Below are positions 56,161 to 64,000 of a stretch of 64,000 bases of DNA, piece after piece. The notes beneath the pieces are model-generated. The model searched no databases, was not told where the DNA came from, and was given only the letters and a program-made list of their open reading frames with translations. Location: NCBI GenBank assembly GCA_022478985.1, contig JAKSZP010009202.1:186001-250000 (forward strand), read 5' to 3'. The translations under genes and the position numbers were made by a program. Within the stretch, counting starts at the first letter, position 1. Each line of letters opens with the position of its first letter. Source of the DNA: Massospora cicadina (taxonomy: Eukaryota > Entomophthoromycota > Entomophthoromycetes > Entomophthorales > Entomophthoraceae).

Positions 56161-57512
56161 GAGTTGCATAATACCCATTTAATGATTCCACCGAGTAAGA
56201 TTGTGTATCAACTTTCCTCTCCCTTGGCCAATGGGCCAGCGCTCTCTCCTCTAGAAAACGTGGTGGAAGATGGTATGCTCTGAAAGGTTGTCCTTTCTCA
56301 GCTTTTGTTGGCTGAATATATGATGGTACTTGCAAAGAGAGCATTGAATTAGGAGGATATAACCAGAGATTATCATGTAAAGGATGAGATGGTGTGGTTT
56401 CAGGGGCGCCTATGGGTTTCTGCTGGAACACTTCGCCTGGAAATTATCTGGGACCATCATGACGGAATTACCATTGGTCATCCTGTGAAGGCGAAGAGCC
56501 TTGAGCTTTATCCATTGCACTTACAATTGGAAGGGATTAGCCACTCAGGTGGGCAGGTATTGCAAAGAGTGCCTAGTATGCAACTAAATGAAACCAAATC
56601 GCCAGCCTTTAGCAGGGTTGTTGGTATCAGTCCAAAAGGCTGATGGGCCTTGAATTCCTTATTGTTTGATTTTATTGAAGAATTGCCTGTCTATTGGCTA
56701 TGATGCTATCATGGTGATGGTGGACTGTTTTATGAAGTTCTCAAACTTTATCCCTTGCAGAACCAAAGTCACCGTGGCTGAAATAGCTAGTCTCTTTATT
56801 ACTAATGTGTTCACTCTTCACGGGGTCCCTCATAATAATTAATGATTGGGGACCCCAATTTACCTCTGTCTTTTAGAAAGAGTTGTGTAAGTCTCTGAAA
56901 ATCTGTCCCTGCCATTCAACTGCCTACTACCCCCAAGCATTGGGCAGACAAAACGAGTAACCAGTGCCTTAAACAGTTCCTGCAGTGTTACACTGTCATG
57001 GATCATTCAGATTGAGTTTCCCGTCTTCCTAAGGACCAATTTAGCTATAACAATGCCCTTTATGCATCAATCGATTGTTCCCCTTTCTTCGCCAACTATG
57101 ACTTCAATCTGGCCTTCAATATGGAGCCCAGATGTGGATACAAGGTGGAAGCGTTGGTGGACTTTGCAAAATTAATCAATAAAGTACACCAGGGGATGAG
57201 CACAAATTTAGAAGTGGCCATGCAGGCTTATAAGGTAAACGCTGACAGTAAGAAATAGATTGGACTAACGTACAAGGAAGGAGATCTCGTGATACTGGAT
57301 GCTAAAAACATTTCAATCAAGAAACCATGCAAAAAACTAGGACTAAAGAGAATTGGGCCATACCGCTTTGTCAAAAAGGTGGGCCACGCCTCATACAGTT
57401 GGATCTCCACAGTTCATTTCGATTTTTTTCAGTGCATTATAAAAGCAAGCTAACGCTGTTTGATGGTCCCCCTCTAGAGACTCCTAAGGCTTATTTCGTG
57501 GATGGGGCGCCA
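56160..57512 (+). pseudogene. Chromovirus B integrase
   Basis: The zinc-finger region LRLEIIWDHHDGITIGHPVK (56417-56476) gives the His pair. Then FIEELPVYWL.., MVMVDCFMKFSNFIPCRTKV (D), HGVPHNN and NDWGPQFTS (second D in WGPQF context), AYNNALYA-like, and YKEGDLVILDAKNISIKKPC (57270-57330). The C-terminal part has KRIGPYRFVKKVGHASY. In a live element it would insert the cDNA and be steered by the chromodomain that follows. Confidence 0.85.
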
Positions 57513-57680
57513 GAGTGGGAAGTGGAGGAGATTGTTGCCTCTCGTCAGGTAAGAAGAAGGCGCAAGTATATTGTATCCTGGAAGGTATTCGATGCATAGG
57601 AGAACAGTTGGGTCCCAGTGCATGACTGTGCTCATGCCCAAGAGCTAATTGCAGAATTCCACGAGCGTTTTCCTGAGGCT
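57513..57680 (+). pseudogene. Chromodomain at the integrase C-terminus
   Basis: EWEVEEIVASRQVRRRRKYI, VSWKVFDA, one in-frame stop at 57597, then NSWVPVHDCAHAQELIAEFH and ERFPEA. This follows the chromodomain pattern EYEVExI..hR...... YLVKWxGY...NTWEP..NL..A.ELI.EFH. Two of the three aromatic cage positions appear as Trp. Chromodomains of chromoviruses direct integration to chromatin marks; that is known for the class. Confidence 0.85.
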
Positions 57681-57775
57681 ACAGGATCAAAATCCAAGCC
57701 AGCCGTCGCTGCCATGAAGTTGGCCCCTTCCCAAAAACTTTTCCTTGGCAAATGCCCCTGGAGGGGGTGGAGCCT

Positions 57776-58685
57776 AAAAAGGAGGAGAGGTAATGTCATG
57801 TTTACATGACTTAATAGAAGGCACCAACCCCAAGGACAAGGCTAGGCGGCAGGAGGTCCAGAAGGTTAAACTTCAGGCCCTTCCTGACCTCAAGCACACC
57901 TTGGACCAACGCTTGGTACAAGCCAAATATGTCCAGGTTGGTACAAAGGAGGTGTAAAACGCCCAGACCCTTGTTTCAGCTCAGACGTTAAAACGGATGA
58001 GCTATTTTATGAATGACAATGGTTCTATCCAGTCAATTATGGAACGGGGGTTCTAAAGCTGTTCCATCAATGAAATTATGAGCTTGGGTCAGGTACAACT
58101 TCAATTGATCACTCAAGTGAGGTCAGTTTTAAGGTATGCTATTCTTTCAGATGGGAGCGTGTGCCTATTGTGCACCAAGGCTTGGGACCACTTCTTCCAA
58201 CCCAGAATTTCCCAAGTTTGTTAATTATGTTCTCTCAAGACCAACGTTTCTTTGGTTGTCTCCCCAATAAACCCCAATAGTCATTTTACGTTTTCCATAT
58301 GTTGACTTGGGAGCACCTGTGCGTGGACCTCTTTGAGGAGGTCTTGCGATGTGTTAGTCTATTTAATTCTTTTAAACTTTAATAAAGCTTCTGATATACC
58401 GCTGGGCCTACAAAATTCCCTCCAAACCCAGTCACCCTTGCACCATAAACCTGTACTAAACTTGGTTCTGAACAGCCTTCTGGGGCACGGCCAAGTTTTG
58501 AAGAATTCCCAACTTATTATCACAATTGTTGTGCTCAACACCCTCGCCTTGAACCTTTTTTTAGGTCCAGCACCCTTTGCTGGGCTATTGATTATTTTAA
58601 CGATGACTACTATTTCCTTGCGTTAGTTTTGTGCACCAAGCACCACCACGCCGGTTTTTGGAGAGTTATAGATACTCTCTTAACA
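57776..58685 (+). repeat. Chromovirus B polypurine tract and 3' LTR
   Basis: The tract aaaaaggaggagaggtaa (57776-57793) is followed by the LTR TGTCATGTTTACATGAC...TTAACA (57794-58685). The next five bases, ttaga, match gtaga beside the 5' LTR at four positions. The sequence after that is element E integrase. Confidence 0.9.
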
Positions 58686-60290
58686 TTAGAAGTCTCAGAA
58701 GCCTAGATATCTTTTAGAGACACACGCCACATATTGTTAAATTCAAATATTAGTTAATGACCCTTCAGACGTTTCATACCACCATTTTGGTTGTCATTGG
58801 TCCACTGCCTGAGTTTATAGGAGAAATTCATTATTTTCTTGTAGGTACTGATTACTTCATTAGATGGTTCAAAGCAATTGCAATTCCTGTGCAGACTGCC
58901 AAAGCTAACGCTAGTTTTTATATCAATATATATTTACTAAACACAGTTGACCAAAGGTACTAATATTTAATAACGGGGGAAACTTTGATTCAAGTGATGT
59001 AAATATCTTAGCTACAAGCCTGGAGACTCAACAACTATTTTCAGCACCCTATAACCTACAAACTAAAAGGACATAGAAAGAGAAAATGGATCATTATCCA
59101 ATACTATGAAAGATGGCTAATATCAAAACAATACACTGGGACCATTACTACCAAGTGCTTTGATGGCTTACAGTATAATTTTCATATTATTATCAGAATG
59201 TCACCCTTTAGAGACTTATATAGATGAGAACCTGGCATCCCAACATTATTAACCCGTGAAGTTGATTGTGATAAATCTAAAGGTCCTGAAAAAATACTAA
59301 GAAGAATTGTTACTAGTTCTATACAGCTTCAATTAAAGGTAATAGCAAGTATAGCCAAAAAAGTTACATGAGAAGGCCAAGCAGCAAGATGCATCTCGTC
59401 AACCTTTACACGCTTTTTAGATTTCATATTTAGAGTTGTGTTACCACAATTGCATAGCGTCATAAGGAAGGAAATTGGTTTCATCTAGGTGTTAATATGT
59501 TATAACCTATAAATTTGGAAATGAATACTCCATCAAGACTTTATAAACTGGATTATCTATCAACTGCATAAATAGCTGAGGCCTAAATTAGTACTCCCTG
59601 GCCAATATCCTTGAAGCGATGATGTCCAATAGCAGAGTATTGTATATTATGGGAAGAAGATAAATATTTAAATTCCATGAAATAATAGACACTTGGACCT
59701 AAAAAAAGGGTTTAAAAAATTTCTCTAATCAATTATATATGAAAAAATCACCAGTTGGTAAGGCAACTGAAAAAGAAAAACATCATAGAAAATACTTGAG
59801 CCAAGAATACCTCAAAATTATTCCTGATTAGTTGAGGAAAAGAATTTAACACATTATTTGGTGTTTTTTACATCAGGTGACATCTGAAGCAGTAAATTAA
59901 GATGTATCTGCAAAAGAGTAAGAATTAAGAATCTACTAATGATCAACCTAAGTGATACCAAGTCTCATCCAATTTGGTTTATTTTAATTTTTATTACCTA
60001 TCATAAATATGCTACAAAGGCATTAAATATGGATGTATCACCTGACCAAGTGCTTTCCATCTAGATCTTCCCTCTATTGATTTCATTGAGCTCTTTCCTA
60101 ATTAAGGTTTGTATTGTTGTATGTAATGTATAAAAATCCCTATTTTAGACTAGGGTAAAGTTATCCATTTTTACTATATCTCTTTTTTGTTACTTGTCTT
60201 TAATAAGCCCTTTTTACTGACACTAAAAACAATAATACTCTAGCTGATGGGACCTAAGCTTGACTTGGAACCCAATAAAATAAATAAAAG
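58686..60290 (+). pseudogene. Element E integrase and 3' end
   Basis: The integrase core is clear at 58757-58963: VVIGPLPEFIGEIHYFLVGT, then DYFIRWFKAIAIPVQTAKAN. LITGETLIQV (family LTDxGxxF) follows, then decayed sequence to about 59400. AT-rich sequence to 60290 probably holds the 3' LTR. CTTTAATAAGCCC near 60200 resembles CTTCAATAAGTCCC near 25610, but I could not define LTR ends. The piece joins the integrase finger at 51165 across chromovirus B. Confidence 0.65.
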
Positions 60291-60734
60291 ACGTGCTTTG
60301 AGTCTTTGACTGCTGCCAGTATTGACTGTTGGGCTTCTAGGGCACAGCACCATATAGACATGAAAAATGGAAGCCCAAATACGTCAAACATTTAGGAGAT
60401 ATCCATGCTTTTCTTAAGTTCTATTATGAATTTAAAGTGCATGCCACCGTTAGTTTTAACGGAACTCTTACTTTATAATAGTTATAGTTTTATACTTTAA
60501 TTAAAGAACAATGACAACATTTTGGAAGAATCTAGTAAAAGTGAATTAAAAAAGGAGATAGGATTATAAACACATGCTTTATTTACTTAATAAAACTTTA
60601 GTAATTCAAAAAAATAACTTAGCATGCATTGTCAAAAATCACAAGCTTTGCAAGATCAAAAGACCAAATTCACCAAATGTAATTAGGTCATGAAAAATTA
60701 AAATGTTTTTGTTGATTCACAATTTTATAAGCTA
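60291..60734. other. AT-rich stretch, no gene seen
   Basis: No open frame or family match was found between element E and half-LINE copy 4. Confidence 0.4.
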
Positions 60735-62696
60735 TCAGTTTTATTTATTTGAGGTAAGCCGACCAGGGGTCAGAAATTACTGAAACTAAAACTGACTTAA
60801 ATTAACTTAACTACTTGGTTCAAACAAAACGCCCTAATGAGTGGATTGAATGAAATGAATTGAAAAACAACCAACCAGGTGGGCAGCAGAAACCGCTTAT
60901 CCCTCCATGGCGGAAGGGGAGGGGGGGTCAGGGGGCCCATCTTCGGCAGCCTCTTTGGTAGCAGCTTCTTCCTCCCATAGTAGAGTGCATGTCATGGCTG
61001 ACAGTAATGGCGTTGGGGCATCTGCGGCATGGGGTTTAATATCACTGATAATTGGAGTTTCATGGAAATTTCCAGCTAGATAAATGACACTGAGATATTC
61101 AGTTAAAGCTTTTTCAGCTTTGATGTGGACGTCTGGGAGTTTAACAAATGTGGCAATGTTGGTTTGGGTTATTTTTGCTTTTGGATTCCGTGCTATAGTT
61201 GCCACGTTCTGGATAGCATTTTTTGCATTTTTGTATAGCTGGTTCACTGTGATTTTACTTTTTGGAGTTAAGGTTGCAGGGATAACAGGAGGTGGAATTC
61301 CTCCTGTGAGCATTGCTACTGATTTAGTGACGGCTTTATGCAGGGGATGACAATCCGGTGTTGCAGCTGCTTTGACTGCAAGCTGGTGATTACTGCAAAA
61401 CGATTCAGCATTTGGTTGTGGGGTATATAGTCAAGGGGGGTATCTGGCGTCCCATTCTGCATTAATGAACTGCTCAATTTGCAGTGATGGTTCTTCAATG
61501 AACTTACCTGATTTTTCAAATTCAGCCAATAATACCCACTGATTTTGGTTGAATCGGATTGGGGAATCAGCGTACAGTTGAGTTTTGGTCGATTCATTTG
61601 AGGAAGCATGGGATTGAATTGGGATCCAATCTGATACTTGATTGGAGGAATTATTTGTGGCATTGGGGCGAGGAGGAGGTTGATTGGTGGCTGCAGGTGC
61701 AGCTGCAGCAACAGGCTTTGGGGGTGAGTGAGGTAGGATTGTGCCCCATACCAGAACTTGTACAGGGTGGGCAGTGGATTAGAGGTCAGCGGATGAGTTT
61801 TCCAATCTTTCAGAAGTGTTTGAGGAGGGGCACTTGCATTTTGAGTGGTCCAACACAAAACATGATGGACAGATCGTCCACCCACCCTCAACGTGTGCCC
61901 AAAATGGATGGTCAGGCGCTGAGAGAATAACGGTGCATGGTGGCATTGACATAGTTATTTTGTTAAAACAGGGCTGATCTTGGCATATCCCCAAGGCCCA
62001 GCGAGTCATGTGGCCCCATTTGGGACCACAAATTGTAAGATGGGTGGGAGCCATAGGCTGCCAAACCGTCCATCAGCTCCTGGTGGAGCACTTCAGGGGG
62101 AGGTGGGTGGGCAAACCAGCAAAGTGAACCACCAAGGTGGTGTCTGCTGGGAGCCAAGTCCAAGTTGTGGGGAGAGGGGTGCCCTGGAATACCAGGGGCA
62201 CAGTTGCTGCAGTGGCAGCGTTGGATTTGCAGGTGAAGCCGAGGTCAAAATACCCTTTGTATGGGTGGAAATCTATAAATCTGGTAGTGTCATCACCACC
62301 TGTGCCATTTTGATAATGGCTTGGTCATGGTATGGGGATAGTTTCCCATATTTGACCCTTAGGGCATAGCACATGTTGCTCTGGGGGAGCACTAGGGGGC
62401 AGCAGGGTACCACTTGGGTACAAGCAAGGTGGGCGTCGAGGTCCTTGGGCAGAAGAAATCAACCCATGGGTTTAGAATAATTTGGGTGAACCAGTACTAG
62501 CACGTTTTCCTGCTGGACGGAAAATGGTGGGGGAGTTTCGCCGCTGCCCCACGCTGGAGCAGCTGGCAGAGAATCTGAGGACATCAGAGTGAAACTACTA
62601 TGGGCAAATTTGATTCATTTAATTATTTTAGTGTAATTTTTCTCAGAAAGTTATGCCAAGCAGAAAGAGAGTTTCTACTATAAGTTGTCAGTTTTA
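60735..62696 (-). mobile_element. half-LINE copy 4, full-length ORF1-only element
   Basis: Minus strand, about 1.94 kb (62687-60744). Its 5' end reads ACTCTCTTTCTGCTTGGC, matching copy 3. Its tail (60780-60744) reads ctgacccctggtcggcttac then CTC and AAATAAA, a type II tail. A repeat tcagtttta occurs at 60735-60743 and 62688-62696, a likely core of the target duplication. Only an ORF1 protein lies between the ends. Confidence 0.77.
60897..62600 (-). pseudogene. half-LINE ORF1 protein (copy 4), frameshifted
   Basis: Minus strand. It starts MSSDSLPAAPAWGSGETPPP (near 62585), then LRVKYGKLSPYHDQAIIKMA, GYFDLGFTCKSNAATAATVP, VVHFAGLPTHLPPEVLHQEL and MDGLAAYG. The knuckle CPSCFVLDHSKCKC (about 61850-61810) is an intact CX2CX4HX4C. 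The C-terminal domain (61313-60897) includes NQLYKNAKNAIQNVATIARN and DAPTPLLSAMTCTLLW, matching copy 1 (DAPTPMFSAM). At least three frame changes. It is the best-preserved half-LINE. Confidence 0.78.
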
Positions 62697-62963
62697 AATA
62701 AACAATTTTTTTGAACAACTTATTTTTATATTTTCTAATTAGTTATAATCCATGTCCCACAAAATTGCCCTCTTACTTTGGGTTACCTTTGTCATTTTAA
62801 TCTTGAAATCAATAGATGAAGTAACTTAAATTTTTAAATGCCACATCATTCAGCTAATCCTTGCAGCCTGTGCATTCTTATTTATAGTGCCAATGATGTG
62901 GCAACCATTAGTGATCTTTCTTGTAGTTATTTTTTAAAAGCCCCTCACTTTTCTAGACTACGC
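62697..62963. other. Short AT-rich gap, no feature
   Basis: Nothing recognisable lies between half-LINE copy 4 and the outer end of LTR F. Confidence 0.4.
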
Positions 62964-63713
62964 TGCAGGAATCCAGCTTATGGGTGCTCAATGGTGCTTA
63001 CGCCGCTGGATCCCACAAAAGTTTTATTAAAATTTTATAATTATCAGTTATAAAAACTTGGGTTTATATGGGTTTTTAATAGCAGCGTGGGGTGAAAAGG
63101 GAAAACTATCCCCCTCAATATCCAATCAATCAGTATTAAACTGTTTTTAGGGTTGGGGGAATTTAAGGATAGTTTCAGAATAGCTCTGATGAATTCCAAA
63201 TTCGGAAAGATGGCATACTCTCTATCAGATCATGGAAATTTGAATTACTCTTTGGAAAAACGATAATTGGGATGGGGGTTTGGGGCAGAATGTACCCATT
63301 TGGTAATGATTTAATTAATTTAACCAATCACCATCTGCTAAAATAATTGCATCTCTGGGGGCTCTACCATGCCTATAAAAAAGGGGAGTTCCCGCTTAGA
63401 TGCTGAATTGATACTGCCTGGGGCAAGTGGAGAACCATTCAATGGGTGACCCTGAATATTCCGCAGAGTTGTAATAATCCAACTGCTAGAGTTAGAATTA
63501 GTAGCCCGTTTAGCAGGTGGAAAAGTGTTGTCCTGATTTGCGGGGTTCCACCAAGAATTGGCCAGGGTCTTTAGGCCGATATTATCATTATTACCATTCA
63601 AATCAATATTAGTATGGAGTTGGACATGTAATTACCCAATTGTATTGTTTAAATTGGGGTTATTCTTCCCCAAAACATTCTTTCCCCAAAGTAGAGGTTG
63701 CAACTGTCAGACA
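62964..63713 (-). repeat. Element F 3' LTR
   Basis: 750 bp in minus orientation. It starts TGTCTGACAG at 63713, right after the polypurine tract (minus strand: ATTGAGGGGGGTAA, 63727-63714). The other end at 62964 is placed by alignment with solo LTR F (tgcaggaatccagc / tgtcagaattcagg). The open frame 63601-63338 inside it is therefore LTR sequence and probably not a protein. Confidence 0.7.
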
Positions 63714-64000
63714 TTACCCCCCTCAATAATGTTGGGGGGAGAATAGTGCTGTAGGAAATGGCCATGTACCTGATTAATAGTAATATCAGTAGCTAATAAA
63801 TTTGATAGAGTACTCGTTTCTATCTTTTAAGTGATGATGAAAGGTCCCTCCCAAATTGATACAAGCTTGCTGCTTCTTGGAGTGATGCAATTATGGTAAT
63901 ATAAGACTATATCAGAAACTTGAAATGAAGGCAGTGAAGCCTGAAGCTCATTTGCAGCTTGTCCCTCTTTGATGACCGTTTTAGCTAGCTTTGTCATAGC
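63714..64000 (-). pseudogene. Element F integrase C-terminus, runs off window
   Basis: Minus strand from 64000: AMTKLAKTVIKEGQAANELQ, then LPSFQVSDIVLYYH and SSKLVSIWEGPFII. This is the usual gypsy integrase C-terminal domain (KLxxxWxGPF). A stop follows IIT, and the frame then reaches the polypurine tract. The rest of element F lies to the right of this window. Confidence 0.78.

Noticed and set aside
63338..63601. Open frame (minus) that resembles another frame at 27168-26899, considered as a conserved protein family
   Set aside because: Both frames lie inside LTR F copies, after a polypurine tract and TGTC start, so the similarity is that of an LTR and not of a coding gene.
1..64000. CRISPR arrays, rRNA, tRNA genes, bacterial operons, host genes
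   Set aside because: No regularly spaced repeats, no cloverleaf, and no host-type coding sequence with recognisable domains were seen.

Overview
This window looks like a transposon graveyard from a eukaryotic genome. I recognise no host gene, rRNA, tRNA gene, bacterial operon or CRISPR array. The content is non-LTR retrotransposons (LINEs), ORF1-only relatives of LINEs, a tRNA-like SINE, and Ty3/gypsy LTR retrotransposons, nearly all broken by stops and frameshifts. A chromodomain gypsy element, an FADD-type LINE and heavy nesting suit a TE-rich fungal genome, but the sequence does not fix the organism. Families here are named alpha and beta (LINEs), half-LINE (ORF1 only), and LTR families A, B (chromovirus), C, D, E and F.

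Layout. 1-8510: LINE-alpha copies. Copy 1 is degenerate and carries a SINE. Copy 2 is the most readable. A short 3' fragment follows. 9866-12512: two half-LINE copies in the plus direction. 12850-25040: an LTR of family A split by a minus-strand LINE-beta, which is itself split by half-LINE copy 3. 25041-60290: one large nest built on gypsy element E. Inside E sit LINE-alpha copy 3, which holds C, which holds D, and chromovirus B, which holds a solo LTR A. E also carries a solo LTR F and a 40-bp retro-insertion. 60735-62687: half-LINE copy 4 (minus). 62964-64000: the 3' end of gypsy element F, entering from the right edge.

Main result. The nest is scrambled by one event. Turning the 6,374-bp segment 48219-54592 around rejoins four separately broken elements. 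LINE-alpha copy 3 rejoins across C with a matching 5-bp duplication (CAGCC). Chromovirus B rejoins across solo LTR A with a matching 5-bp duplication (TATAC). Element E rejoins across the LINE with an identical 16-bp duplication, and across chromovirus B with a 4-of-5 duplication. Reading continues through RT, RNase H and integrase motifs at each join. The breakpoints lie exactly at the outer ends of an LTR C and an LTR A, so this is either a very unusual inversion or an assembly flip at repeat edges.

Other points. Elements C, D and E share a dUTPase-like module between protease and reverse transcriptase. Half-LINE copies share 3' tails with LINE-alpha, which suggests mobilisation in trans. 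Two very short insertions (40 bp and 17 bp) made only of half-LINE tail carry perfect or near-perfect target duplications.
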